Below are positions 35,528-44,843 of a stretch of 64,000 nt of DNA, piece after piece. The DNA is from Gammaproteobacteria bacterium (lineage in GTDB: Bacteria > Pseudomonadota > Gammaproteobacteria > Pseudomonadales > Porticoccaceae), in NCBI GenBank assembly GCA_018069465.1, contig JAGPUW010000029.1, forward strand, positions 124,001-188,000. The letters are read 5' to 3'. A model generated the notes under the pieces. The model had not been told where the DNA came from. It saw only the letters and a program-made list of their open reading frames with translations, and did no database searches. The translations under genes and the position numbers were made by a program. Each line of letters begins with the position of its first letter. Position 1 is the first letter of the stretch.

Positions 35528-36718
35528 ATGTCACTGATCCCCGAAAAACCCCTGCTTTTTTACCCCCAGCTCGCCGCTGCGCTGGGTCTTGAGGAGGCTG
35601 TCATGGTGCAAACCCTGAAAGCCTTTATCGAGTACGGCGAAGGCGATAGCCAGCACGGTTTTACGTGGTTCGAGGCCAGTGCCGACAAACTTTTACAAAC
35701 CCTGCCCTTCTGGCAGGAGGCCGATATTCAACGCATCAGCGCCAACCTGCGTGAGCAGGGCATATTGCTGATCGGTGCCCAGACCTTTCAGCAGGGTGAA
35801 CGCTTTCGCTTTGCTATTAATGAACAAGACGCCAACGTGGCGTCAGCGCAAACAGCGGCAAGCCCACAGCCACAGCCAAACCCTCCCTTAAGCACGGCGC
35901 CACTAGCCCCCCCCGTAAGGGCAATCGCCCCTGCGGCTGCGGTGCAAAGGGCACAGGCTATTACCAAAGGCTGGCAGCCAGAAAACGACTTGCTCGCCCA
36001 GCTCGCCCAGTACGGTATTCCCCAGGACTTTGCCCTGCAGCAGGTCGGCGAGTTTGTCACCTACTGGACCGAGCGCAATGAGCCTCGCTATAGCTGGGGC
36101 TCGCGCTATCTCAAACACGTCCTGCGCCTGTGGCGTCAGCAGGAAACCCGCAGCGCGCGCCAAAGCAAAGAAGTGGCGATGAGTGAGGGCTGGCAACCGA
36201 GCATCGATGCCCTCGACATTCTCACCGTGCAGGCGGGCATTAATCGCAACTTTGTCGAAGATGCCATTCCCGAATTCATCCTTTACTGGCAGGAGCGCGG
36301 CACCAATTCCAGCACCTGGAATTCGCGCTTTATTCAACACATCAAACGCCAGTGGGCGAGCTACACCCACACCCTGCAAATGGATACCACACCACGCCCT
36401 ATCAGCGACAGCTGGCAGCCCGATGAAACCGTTTTCGACATTTTGAAAATGGGTAATATCGACCGCCACTTTGCACAAAACCTGGTGCCCGAATTTATTG
36501 TCTACTGGAAGGACAGCGGCCATCTGGTCAGCTCGTGGAATACCAAGTTTCTCCAGTTTGCGAAAAAACAATGGGCCTACACTCACCAGCAGGCGGTCAA
36601 CACTGCCGACACCAACACAATGACGCACAGCCATGGCAAACAACGATCTGATCGACCAAGTAGTACACGACATAGAAACCTTACCGAAGAGCTCAGCGAC
36701 CGCAGCTGGGCAAGCTGA
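35528..36718 (+). CDS. DnaT-like protein with three DNA-binding repeats
   Basis: A 396-residue protein. Residues 1-100 form a winged-helix-like N-terminal region, followed by a Pro/Ala-rich linker (about 105-145). Three copies of the DnaT C-terminal DNA-binding domain follow at about 148-203, 221-278 and 296-351. Each has a W-Q-P start, a middle V/I-P/G-E-F-x-x-Y-W and a basic R/K-rich end after a W-x-x-x-Y/F. E. coli DnaT carries one such domain and loads the replisome at restart. The product probably binds single-stranded DNA during primosome assembly. Its 3' end overlaps the lambda-P-like gene by 86 bp. Whether the copies bind co-operatively is unknown. Confidence 0.8.
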   Translation: MSLIPEKPLLFYPQLAAALGLEEAVMVQTLKAFIEYGEGDSQHGFTWFEASADKLLQTLPFWQEADIQRISANLREQGILLIGAQTFQQGERFRFAINEQDANVASAQTAASPQPQPNPPLSTAPLAPPVRAIAPAAAVQRAQAITKGWQPENDLLAQLAQYGIPQDFALQQVGEFVTYWTERNEPRYSWGSRYLKHVLRLWRQQETRSARQSKEVAMSEGWQPSIDALDILTVQAGINRNFVEDAIPEFILYWQERGTNSSTWNSRFIQHIKRQWASYTHTLQMDTTPRPISDSWQPDETVFDILKMGNIDRHFAQNLVPEFIVYWKDSGHLVSSWNTKFLQFAKKQWAYTHQQAVNTADTNTMTHSHGKQRSDRPSSTRHRNLTEELSDRSWAS

Positions 36719-37280
36719 AGACGATGCTCTGGTAGACACCATTAACCAGATCTTTGCCCTCTTTCGGATAAATTTTCACAACCAGTTTTACGCCGCTTTC
36801 AACGACACCTCTTTGCTCAACCAGGCAAAGCGCCTGTGGCTCGATGCGCTGCGCAACTACCCGGTGGAATATTTGCTACTCGGTGCGCGACAAATTATCG
36901 AGCAGTCGGAATACCTGCCCACCCTGCAAAAAATGATCAGCTGCTGCGATGATCAGGGCTCGCGTATCGGCCTGCCCACCCCCCGCGATGCCTATCTGCA
37001 AGCCTGTCTTGCGCCCCACCCCAAAGCCGCACACAACTGGCGCCACCCTGCCGTTTATTTTGCCGGGCAAAAAACCGGCTGGTTTGATCTGGAAAACCAC
37101 AACGAAAAAACCACCTGGCCCATCTTTAAGCGCCACTATGAAGAGCTGCGGCGCAAAGTGCTGTGTGGAGAAAATCTCAAAATTGAAGTGCCGCCTGAAT
37201 TACCCCCACCCGGTAAACCCCAGTCTAAAGACGAACGGCTTAAACAAATGCAGGCGCTGCGTAGCAAGTTGGACTTATAG
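36633..37280 (+). CDS. lambda replication protein P-like helicase loader
   Basis: A 215-residue protein resembling phage lambda P, which loads DnaB helicase. The central helical part (LFRINFHNQFYAAF, LWLDALRNYPVEYLLLGARQ) and the C-terminal block LPTLQKMISCCDDQG, RDAYLQACLA, HPAVYFAGQKTGWFDL fit that family. Chromosomal copies occur in some gammaproteobacteria without a prophage. It starts inside the DnaT-like gene in another frame, with no clear ribosome-binding site, so translation is probably coupled. With the DnaT-like protein it would form a DnaB-loading module. No other phage genes adjoin it. Confidence 0.75.
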   Translation: MANNDLIDQVVHDIETLPKSSATAAGQAEDDALVDTINQIFALFRINFHNQFYAAFNDTSLLNQAKRLWLDALRNYPVEYLLLGARQIIEQSEYLPTLQKMISCCDDQGSRIGLPTPRDAYLQACLAPHPKAAHNWRHPAVYFAGQKTGWFDLENHNEKTTWPIFKRHYEELRRKVLCGENLKIEVPPELPPPGKPQSKDERLKQMQALRSKLDL

Positions 37281-37341
37281 GCTTTAACAAATCCCCGCAA
37301 AAATACTAAACCAAAACTAAAAATAACAAGGAAGAAAAATA

Positions 37342-38088
37342 ATGAGCAAACAACAAATAGCACTCGTCACCGGTGGCGCCAGAGGCATTGGCGAAGCCAT
37401 TTGCCGAATATTGGCGGCCGCTGGCCACAAAGTCGTTGTCACCGACATATCGGTCGACGCCGCTAGCAAGCTCGCCACCGAACTCAATGGCCTGGCCGTG
37501 GAAATGGATGTCACCTGCGCCAACTCAGTAAATAGCGCAGCGGCAAAAATTAAAGCCGAAATTGGCGAGCCAACGATCATCGTCAACAATGCCGGCTGGG
37601 ATAATTTAATGCCCTTTCTCGATACCGATGAAGATTTTCAGGAAAAGGTCATCGCCATTAACTACGCCGGCCCAGTGCGGGTTTGTCGTGCCTTTTTACC
37701 CGGTTTAATCGCCAATGGCAGTGGCCGCATTATTAATATTGCCTCCGATGCCGGGCGCATTGGCTCGGCCCTCGAAGCCATTTACTCCGGCACCAAGGGC
37801 GGTTTAATCGCTTTCTCTAAAACCCTGGCCAGAGAATATGCGCGCAACCAAATTACCGTCAACAGCGTTTGCCCCGGCTTAACCGACACGCCACTGATTG
37901 GTGAAATCACGGCTATTAACCCAATTGCTGACAGAGGCATTAAAGCGATTAAAAAATCTTTGCCACTTGGCCGCATGGGCCAGCCGGAAGATATCGCCCA
38001 CGCCGTCGCCTTTCTCGCCTCGGAAAATGCAGGCTATGTCACCGGCCAGACTATCTCCGTTAGTGGTGGCGTATCGATGGCGGGCTAA
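37342..38088 (+). CDS. BadH-like short-chain dehydrogenase
   Basis: A 248-residue classical SDR with a good AAGGAAG site before the ATG. It has the cofactor loop TGGARGIGEAI, NNAGW, the active-site IYSGTKGGLIAFSKTLAREYA and the C-terminal VTGQTISVSGGVSMAG. NNAGWD, SDAGRIGS and VCPGLTDTPL closely follow 2-hydroxycyclohexanecarboxyl-CoA dehydrogenase (BadH) of benzoate degradation. Without the rest of that pathway the substrate is a guess; another 3-hydroxyacyl-CoA is possible. It ends at a strong hairpin. Confidence 0.85.
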   Translation: MSKQQIALVTGGARGIGEAICRILAAAGHKVVVTDISVDAASKLATELNGLAVEMDVTCANSVNSAAAKIKAEIGEPTIIVNNAGWDNLMPFLDTDEDFQEKVIAINYAGPVRVCRAFLPGLIANGSGRIINIASDAGRIGSALEAIYSGTKGGLIAFSKTLAREYARNQITVNSVCPGLTDTPLIGEITAINPIADRGIKAIKKSLPLGRMGQPEDIAHAVAFLASENAGYVTGQTISVSGGVSMAG

Positions 38089-38123
38089 GCCTGCTTAGGG
38101 AAGCTACAAGCATTGCGCACGAC

Positions 38124-38163
38124 TTTTATGACCGGGGTGAATTAACTCGCCCCGGTCATAAAA
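38124..38163. terminator. strong bidirectional terminator
   Basis: TTTTATGACCGGGG and CCCCGGTCATAAAA pair perfectly over 14 bp around a 12-base loop, with T and A runs built into the stem ends. It separates the BadH-like gene from the convergent hybrid kinase. Confidence 0.85.
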
Positions 38164-38218
38164 GCAAAATATCTAATAGATTTATTTTTATCGAAGAAAA
38201 ATCAAGCCAGCCACCAGA

Positions 38219-41209
38219 TCAGTCCTGATCCAGTAGCTCCCGCACCCGCTCCAGTAAAACCTGCGAACTATAGGGTTTGACCAGCGCCTTCGATTTGAGG
38301 GCTTGATCAGGCTGGGCCAAATGACTTGTTTCGTCAAAACCACTGACGATCAGTATTTTTGTAGCGGGAAACTCAACTCTAATTTTATGAGCCAGCTCAT
38401 AACCGTCCATGCCGGGCATAATCACATCGGAAATCACTAAGTCTACCGCGTTGTTGCGCAGCAGGCTCAAAGCCTCATCGCCATTGCCTCCACACAAGAC
38501 CTTATAACCCTGACCGTTTAATACATCTCTGGCCAGGGCAAGCAAACTGGGCTCATCATCGACCACGACTATTGTTTCACTACCGCCCAACAAGTCCATA
38601 TCCGCAGCTACAAATTCTTTGCCACGCTGTGCCCCCCCGGTATGGCGCGGAAAATAGAGGCTAAAGCGAGTGCCGGTCTGCAGTTGCGAATACACCTGAA
38701 TAGCGCCCTCGCTGCGCTCAACAAAGCCATAAACCTGGCTTAAGCCCAGGCCTGTCCCCAGCTCGCCCTTCGTGGTAAAAAAGGGATCAAATATTTTTTC
38801 GACGGTGGCTTTATCCATGCCCTTACCCGTATCGGAAACACATAGCCTGACATAATCACCAGCAACAACACCCAGGCTCTGCGCGTCGAGGGTGCTCAAG
38901 CTTTGATTCGACGTGTCTATATGCAGAACCCCGTCGCTAGCATCCATTGCGTGCATGGCGTTAATGCATAGATTCATCAACACATCTTCAAAGTCACCTT
39001 TATCGACCCAAATTGGCCACAGTTGTGCCTGTAATTCCATTTTGACGGAAATTCTTGCGGTGACAATTTTTTCCAATAAAGGTCGCTGATCGACTAACAG
39101 GGCATTGACGTCGAGAGCCACTGCTTCGATCGAGTGTTGTTTTGAAAAGGCTAATAATTTTTTCGTCAGCGCTGTTCCTCTTTCACCTGCCTGGCTAATT
39201 TGTTCGGTATAGCCGAGCAGTTTTGGTTGCTCTAACAGCGCATTGTGTAAGAGCTCTGAATAGCCAAGGACAATACCCAGCATATTGTTGTAGTCGTGGG
39301 CTATACCACCAGTCAACTTCCCCAGGGCATCCATTTTCTGACTGCGGCGCAATTGTTCTGCCGTTTTTTTCTCGTCAGTTAAGTCGTGAATGGAGGCGAT
39401 AAAAAACATTTTATCGCTGCCAGTTCTAGAAGCGGTAGTGACAGACAATCTAACCGGAAAATGATCTCCGTCCTTGTCCATCATCAAAGTTTCATGGGCC
39501 CGATCAATTATCTCAACATCTAAACCCCCAGCACTTTGATTCAAAAACTGCTGGTAGTCACTGGCAACTTGCGGCGGCATGATCAACCGAAAGTGCTTGC
39601 CAGTAATATCTTTTGCAGAATATCCAAAAAGTCTTTCTGCCGATAAATTAAAACTCAAAACAATACCATCTTCATCCACGGTAATAACCGCGTCCAGCAG
39701 ATTATCAAGAAGCTGCTGTTGTTCAAGCTGCTGTTCGTGGTTTTTTTCTTCAGCTCGCACGCGCTGTGAAATATCATCAACCAAAGAGGCCGCACCAATA
39801 ACCTGACCCTCTTCATCGACTAAAGGTGTGTTGTACCATTCACAGACCAGTATTTCCCCACTCTTGGTGGTGTTCTCATTAACCTGGTGGGTCACGGTCT
39901 GGTTAGTCAATAAGCGTAGCCGAATATTTTCCACCTCGAGCTCCACCTCAGGCGCCACGATCAATTCGGTGGCATTAAGCCCAACGGCCTCTTCTTTGCT
40001 GTAACCAAAGATTTTTTCCGCCGCCGGATTCCAGTCCGTAACGACAAGGTTTCGATCCCATTCAATCACGGCTAAGGGAGTCTGTTCGATATGAAGTTTT
40101 AAGCGCTTTTCACTGTCGCGTAACTCCTTGCGCATGCGGTATTGATCAGTCACATCATGAAACACAAGAATCGCGCCAATGATGGTATTGCCATTGCGTA
40201 TTGGCGCGGCACTGTCAGCAATTTGATATTCCATTGATTTTTTTGCCAACAAGGTGGTGTGGTTGCTGAGCGTCACCGTTTCACCTGTCGTCAGGGCTTG
40301 ATGAACCGGGTTGGCAACGGGTTCAAGGGTCCCAGCGTCAACAATGGGAAAGATATCGCGCACCGAGCGACCCAATGCCTCTGTCGCGCTCCAGCCCGTC
40401 AATTTTTCGGCGACGGGATTCATTCGGGTGACCAGCCCCTCGCGGTCGGTCGCTATGACAGCATCACCAATACAATCCAGGGTTAGGGCAAGATTTTCCT
40501 CGCTATCCCTGAGCGCTGCCACAGACTGGCCCAGCTGTTTTTGCATCGTCGTCAATGCCGCGACCAATATATCCAGCTCGTCGGGGCTTTTACCTTTTTT
40601 GTGGGGCCGGTCAAGCACTAACTGCTGACCAAGGCTTGACAGGCCAAGCTCCCGCGCAAAGGCTGAAATGGTAGCCAGGTGGCGAGTGACACGACGCCCT
40701 ACTAATAACAACACCAGCCCTGCAACGAGAAAGGTTTGTAGTGCGACGAGAACAATCAACGACAAGGCATTTTCATAAAGCTGCTGATAAGCATCGGCCG
40801 TTGAGGCTTCAATGACTAAATCGCCAAGCGGATGCAGGCGATCACCAAATTCATAAACAAGGGGGTACGTTTTGACAATCGTGTTTTCAGCCGACTGCCT
40901 ACCCGCCTCAAGCAGTGTCTGCCCATCCTCTAACACAGCGAGATACTCTACGGGCCCAAGATTCAACAGTCCCTCTAAATCGAGCTTTAATGACTCGACA
41001 TCTTCAACCCAAAGACGAGCACTAATACCTGATAAATAAACATCCCTTACCCCATCGAGCTGGGCGTCAATATTTTTTATATTACTTTTCAGGTCGGCGT
41101 ATAAATAAAACCCCGAGCTGGCAATCGTGATAAAAATACTGATCAGAAAAACGGCCAGGCCCAGGCGCCTCGCCAAAGGGCCTGCCCATTCTGAGCGAGA
41201 TATTTTCAT
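38219..41209 (-). CDS. hybrid sensor histidine kinase with PAS domains
   Basis: About 996 residues from the ATG at 41207-41209; a GTG three codons earlier is an alternative. Order: membrane helix (about 15-38), periplasmic domain (about 40-140), second helix (about 148-170), HAMP, then three or four PAS domains (about 230-610, for example NLALTLDCIGDAVIATDREG and LLDNLLDAVITVDEDG). Next come the HisKA phospho-acceptor (GGIAHDYNNMLGIVLG), an HATPase (NLCINAMHAM ... GTGLGLSQVYGFVERS) and a receiver domain whose aspartate lies in DLVISDVIMPGMDG. The output partner is not adjacent. The periplasmic binding protein encoded 63 bp upstream may feed it a signal. Confidence 0.9.
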   Translation of the reverse strand: MKISRSEWAGPLARRLGLAVFLISIFITIASSGFYLYADLKSNIKNIDAQLDGVRDVYLSGISARLWVEDVESLKLDLEGLLNLGPVEYLAVLEDGQTLLEAGRQSAENTIVKTYPLVYEFGDRLHPLGDLVIEASTADAYQQLYENALSLIVLVALQTFLVAGLVLLLVGRRVTRHLATISAFARELGLSSLGQQLVLDRPHKKGKSPDELDILVAALTTMQKQLGQSVAALRDSEENLALTLDCIGDAVIATDREGLVTRMNPVAEKLTGWSATEALGRSVRDIFPIVDAGTLEPVANPVHQALTTGETVTLSNHTTLLAKKSMEYQIADSAAPIRNGNTIIGAILVFHDVTDQYRMRKELRDSEKRLKLHIEQTPLAVIEWDRNLVVTDWNPAAEKIFGYSKEEAVGLNATELIVAPEVELEVENIRLRLLTNQTVTHQVNENTTKSGEILVCEWYNTPLVDEEGQVIGAASLVDDISQRVRAEEKNHEQQLEQQQLLDNLLDAVITVDEDGIVLSFNLSAERLFGYSAKDITGKHFRLIMPPQVASDYQQFLNQSAGGLDVEIIDRAHETLMMDKDGDHFPVRLSVTTASRTGSDKMFFIASIHDLTDEKKTAEQLRRSQKMDALGKLTGGIAHDYNNMLGIVLGYSELLHNALLEQPKLLGYTEQISQAGERGTALTKKLLAFSKQHSIEAVALDVNALLVDQRPLLEKIVTARISVKMELQAQLWPIWVDKGDFEDVLMNLCINAMHAMDASDGVLHIDTSNQSLSTLDAQSLGVVAGDYVRLCVSDTGKGMDKATVEKIFDPFFTTKGELGTGLGLSQVYGFVERSEGAIQVYSQLQTGTRFSLYFPRHTGGAQRGKEFVAADMDLLGGSETIVVVDDEPSLLALARDVLNGQGYKVLCGGNGDEALSLLRNNAVDLVISDVIMPGMDGYELAHKIRVEFPATKILIVSGFDETSHLAQPDQALKSKALVKPYSSQVLLERVRELLDQD

Positions 41210-41272
41210 ACTGAACACAACCTCTCTGAGAAATGCTTTCGCTCAAGCACTCCAGTCACATTAATAATTATT

Positions 41273-42064
41273 TTACTCTTGCCCATCGACAGGCTCTGCT
41301 GCATTGCCAGCAATATGCTGGCTAAAGATTACTTGATAAGAGCCATCTTCCTTCATTTTTTTCAAAGAGCTGGCCAGCAGGGGGACAAGCGCAGCGTGCT
41401 TTGGGTGAAGGTAGGCATAGCCAGGCATAGTTTCCAGAGTCTCGCTTATCACAATACCCTCAGCATTGTGCTTATTCAGGTAGTACTGCCCCATATCACG
41501 CAAAAAAACAGCCATATCTATTCGCTTTTTAAATAGTAGTGAGAACAACTGCTCTTCACTTTTCACTCTTGTCACCAGGGCTTTATCAGGAATACTCGCT
41601 TCAATAATTTTCATACCAATAACAACCCCAACAGATTTCCCGGCTAGTGACTGCCAGCCTTCTGTTAAGTCAATGGCTTGACGAGAAAAAACAACAAATT
41701 CACTTTCAACAAGTGGCTCGGGCACACGCAGTAAAGTCGGGAACTGCTTCTCGATGAAAGGCGTCCTCATCAACTCCCCGTCAACAACACCCGACGAACT
41801 CATTTTTAAACTTCTTTCTGTGGGCACTGTGATCACCTTTAAGGTATAGCCTATGCGCTGCAGCGCCACCCCTAGCAATTCATCAACCAGCCCCGTTTGC
41901 TCTGGCGAGTGATAAAGACCGACCGTCATGTCACCTGTGACCAGGGTCAGCTCGGATTCAGCAAGCGCAGTACCTGGCAGGGTGTTGATGAATAGAAGAA
42001 AACAGCTTGTGTATTTTAAAACCCCTTTTAAAAACAAGGCCATTTGTTTTATGCACGTCGCCAT
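41273..42064 (-). CDS. periplasmic solute-binding protein (SBP_bac_3-like)
   Basis: A 263-residue secreted protein with a signal peptide (about 1-35, ending GTALAE). Its family-3 solute-binding pattern includes GVALQRIGYTLKVITVPTER, WQSLAGKSVGVVIGM, LFSLLFKKRIDMAVFL and a C-terminal SSLKKMKEDGSYQVIF. No transporter permease or ATPase is nearby. It directly precedes the hybrid kinase on the same strand, so a sensor accessory role is likelier than import. The ligand is unknown. Confidence 0.75.
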   Translation of the reverse strand: MATCIKQMALFLKGVLKYTSCFLLFINTLPGTALAESELTLVTGDMTVGLYHSPEQTGLVDELLGVALQRIGYTLKVITVPTERSLKMSSSGVVDGELMRTPFIEKQFPTLLRVPEPLVESEFVVFSRQAIDLTEGWQSLAGKSVGVVIGMKIIEASIPDKALVTRVKSEEQLFSLLFKKRIDMAVFLRDMGQYYLNKHNAEGIVISETLETMPGYAYLHPKHAALVPLLASSLKKMKEDGSYQVIFSQHIAGNAAEPVDGQE

Positions 42065-42194
42065 CTCTTCCCCGCCCCCAAAAATAACTATAAATTAACA
42101 GCTGATGACACGTAACGACGGTAAAGGCGTGTCAGCACGCCATCCTACCTCCGCCGCTGTGAGAAAAAAGGAGGCGGAAAATCATCAGGCTGTA

Positions 42195-42608
42195 TTACCA
42201 GAGCTTCCACCATTTTTGGCTATGCTCTTCCCTCGATTGCTGACCTTTTTCTGAGCCCCGCCCCAGTTCTTTTTGTTCCTGTACGGCCTTTTTTTCCCGC
42301 TGCTTACTTTGCCCTGGTGAAACATTATCTCCAGCACGATTTTCACGGGAGCTTTCATTCTCGCGTTGTCGCCGCTCCTCGTGTTCCTCGCGGCGCTCTT
42401 TTGCAGCATCGTCATCTCGGTTCTCTCGGGTTTTATCACGAGACTCCTGGCGGTATTTATCATCTCGGCCATCGTCACGACTCATCTGGCCCTGCGACTG
42501 CCCTGCGTGCTTACCACCGCCCTGGCTATTACCCTTTGCCCAAACGCCACTACTGGCCACTGTCGCTAGCGCTGTGATAATAAGTCCTGAAAGAATTTTC
42601 TTTTTCAT
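42195..42608 (-). CDS. secreted, highly charged low-complexity protein
   Basis: A 137-residue protein from the ATG at 42606-42608 (GGAG eight bases upstream). The signal peptide (KKKILSGLIITALATVASSG, VWA) is followed by a Gly/Gln-rich start and then an Arg/Glu/Asp-rich stretch without hydrophobic core (RDDGRDDKYRQESRDKTREN, RREEHEERRQRENESS). The end is HSQKWWKLW. It is probably disordered and may bind ions or envelope polymers; no family is recognised. Confidence 0.6.
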   Translation of the reverse strand: MKKKILSGLIITALATVASSGVWAKGNSQGGGKHAGQSQGQMSRDDGRDDKYRQESRDKTRENRDDDAAKERREEHEERRQRENESSRENRAGDNVSPGQSKQREKKAVQEQKELGRGSEKGQQSREEHSQKWWKLW

Positions 42609-42648
42609 CACTTGTTTCTCCAGTCAAATTGCGTCATCAAGTTTAATA

Positions 42649-43470
42649 CTAGCTCTCAACTTTATGCAGATGGATATCCTGCTGAGGATAGGGAATAGAA
42701 ATACCCTCCTGGTCAAAGCGTTTTTTCACAGCCTCTGTTAAATCAAAGTACACCCCCCAATAATCTGCCGACTTAACCCAGGGGCGAACCACGAAATTGA
42801 CACTGCTATCAGCAAGCTCTGACACCGCTATCACTGGCGCGGGCTCTTTCAATATACGCTCATCGGCAGCGACAAGCTCCCCGAGCACACGCTTGGCTTT
42901 ATCAATATCATCGCTATAACCAATGCCCATTATCAGGTCGACTCTGCGGGTATCGTTGGCTGAATAATTGGTAATAATGCCACCGAGAACAGAGGAGTTC
43001 GGCACAATCACTTTTTTATTATCTCCGGTTTTCATCTCGGTGGTAAAGATCATAATATTTTCAATCACCCCCGAGGTACCCGCCATCTCGACGAAATCGC
43101 CGATTTTGAAGGGTTTAAAAATAATGATCAGCACGCCTGCAGCAAAATTCGATAGCGAGCCCTGCATGGCCAAACCTATCGCCAAACCTGCGGCACCAAC
43201 AATGGCCACAAAGGACGCCGTTTGTATACCCACCTGACCCAGTGCCGCAATCACCACAAAGATAAGCAGCGCGTAATACACCATGCTGGACATAAAATTA
43301 ACCAGTGCCGTATCGACCTCCCGGCTAAGCATCAATCGCCTGGTGACATTAGACAGTTTTTTAGCCACCCATTTGCCGATGACAAAAATGAGCAGGGCGA
43401 CAATCATTTTGACGCCATACAAGGTTGCCCAACCAACCATCGTTGTGGTGATCGATTCCAAGTTATCCAT
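42649..43470 (-). CDS. mscS: small-conductance mechanosensitive channel (MscS family)
   Basis: A 273-residue channel; the ATG at 43468-43470 is spaced correctly after GGAG. Three membrane helices precede the pore region VAIVGAAGLAIGLAMQGSLSNFAAG, the MscS pore-helix pattern of Gly/Ala packing. The cytoplasmic beta domain (FVEMAGTSGVIENIMIFTTE, PNSSVLGGIITNYSAN) and mixed C-terminal domain follow. It opens under membrane tension to release osmolytes during hypo-osmotic shock. Confidence 0.93.
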   Translation of the reverse strand: MDNLESITTTMVGWATLYGVKMIVALLIFVIGKWVAKKLSNVTRRLMLSREVDTALVNFMSSMVYYALLIFVVIAALGQVGIQTASFVAIVGAAGLAIGLAMQGSLSNFAAGVLIIIFKPFKIGDFVEMAGTSGVIENIMIFTTEMKTGDNKKVIVPNSSVLGGIITNYSANDTRRVDLIMGIGYSDDIDKAKRVLGELVAADERILKEPAPVIAVSELADSSVNFVVRPWVKSADYWGVYFDLTEAVKKRFDQEGISIPYPQQDIHLHKVES

Positions 43471-43497
43471 TTTCACTCTCCGTCATTCTTTTATTCC

Positions 43498-43537
43498 AAA
43501 AAAAAGGGAATGCACTTATTCAGCGCACTCCCTTTTT
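43498..43537 (-). terminator. rho-independent terminator of the beta-oxidation operon
   Basis: On the minus strand AAAAAGGGAGTGC pairs with GCATTCCCTTTTT (one mismatch) and is followed by a run of eight T. It lies 38 bp past the thiolase stop and 28 bp before mscS, closing the operon. Confidence 0.85.
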
Positions 43538-43574
43538 AACAGCTGAAATACAACTGTCAACTATTACCCGACAA

Positions 43575-44756
43575 TTAGGCCACTTCGAACAGTCCCGCAG
43601 CGCCCATGCCACCACCGACACACATGGTGATAACCACGTATTTTTCACCGCGACGCTTGCCTTCACGCAGTGCGTGACCGACCATGCGGGCACCACTCAT
43701 ACCATAGGGGTGGCCGATGGAAATCGCACCGCCGTTGATGTTGAGCTTCTCATTGGGAATACCCAGCTGATCGCGGCAGTAAATCACCTGCACGGCGAAG
43801 GCTTCGTTTAATTCCCAGACACCGATGTCGTCCATTTTCAGGCCGTTGGCTTTAAGCAGTTTAGGGATGGCGAAGACCGGGCCAATGCCCATTTCCTCGG
43901 GCCCACAACCGGCAACAGCCATGCCACGGTAAATCCCCAGAGGCTCTAAGCCACGCTGTTCGGCAGTTTTACGCTCCATCAGCACACAGGCTGCGGCGCC
44001 GTCAGACAACTGGCTGGCGTTACCTGCAGTGATGCTACCACCTTCAATAACCGGGCCCAGTGCAGCCAGACCTTCAGCTTTCGTGCTCGGGCGATTGCCC
44101 TCGTCGAGCTTGAGTGTTTTCTCAACGCTGGATACTTTTTTGGTCGCCTTGTCCATAACCTGCATGGAGGCGGTGACTTCGACAATTTCGTCTGCAAACA
44201 AGCCCGCTTCCTGAGCAGCTGCGGTGCGCTGCTGGGATAGCAACGAATATTCATCCTGTGCTTCGCGGCTAATGTTATAGCGCTCGGCAACAATTTCAGC
44301 CGTTTGCAGCATGGGGATATAAATATCCTTCTGCATGGCGATCAGTGCTTCGTCCTGGTTGCGATAGCTGTTGGCGTGCTCGTTTTGCACCAGGCTGATG
44401 TGCTCAATACCGCCACCGACCACTGTGGTCATGCCGTCACAAATAATTTGCTTGGCAGCGGTGGCGATAGACATCAAACCGGAGGAGCACTGGCGCTCAA
44501 TACTCATGCCACTGACCGTATCGGGCAAGCCCGCACGCAGAGCAGACAGACGGGCAATGTTGTAACCGGTGGTGCCCTGCTGCAGGGCACAGCCCATAAT
44601 TACGTCGTCAATTTCGGCGGGATCAACACCGGCGCGAGCCACGGCTTCGCGAATGGGAATGGCGCCCAGTGTTGGGCCATTAGTGTCGTTAAAAATCCCA
44701 CGGTAGGCTTTGCCGATGGGGGTACGGGCGGATGAAACTATGACCGCTTCTCTCAT
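43575..44756 (-). CDS. acetyl-CoA acyltransferase (thiolase)
   Basis: A 393-residue thiolase. The ATG at 44754-44756 follows AGGAG and gives the usual [19 protein letters not shown] start; a longer frame adds 20 unrelated residues. Catalytic residues are Cys in [16 protein letters not shown] (about 90), His in [18 protein letters not shown] and Cys in [17 protein letters not shown]. It is the last gene of the operon and would release acetyl- or propionyl-CoA from the 3-ketoacyl-CoA made by the SDR encoded just upstream. Confidence 0.92.
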   Translation of the reverse strand: MREAVIVSSARTPIGKAYRGIFNDTNGPTLGAIPIREAVARAGVDPAEIDDVIMGCALQQGTTGYNIARLSALRAGLPDTVSGMSIERQCSSGLMSIATAAKQIICDGMTTVVGGGIEHISLVQNEHANSYRNQDEALIAMQKDIYIPMLQTAEIVAERYNISREAQDEYSLLSQQRTAAAQEAGLFADEIVEVTASMQVMDKATKKVSSVEKTLKLDEGNRPSTKAEGLAALGPVIEGGSITAGNASQLSDGAAACVLMERKTAEQRGLEPLGIYRGMAVAGCGPEEMGIGPVFAIPKLLKANGLKMDDIGVWELNEAFAVQVIYCRDQLGIPNEKLNINGGAISIGHPYGMSGARMVGHALREGKRRGEKYVVITMCVGGGMGAAGLFEVA

Positions 44757-44843
44757 GCTATATAACTCCTGTTGTTTTACTTTGTCTGGGTTTCGTCCGG
44801 GCACGGCACAGACCAAGTAAGGCCTGTGCAGTTTAATTGTTGT

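Noticed and set aside
35528-37280. Prophage remnant
   Set aside because: The P-like gene is the only phage-type gene; flanks are radA and an SDR, with no integrase, structural or lysis genes.
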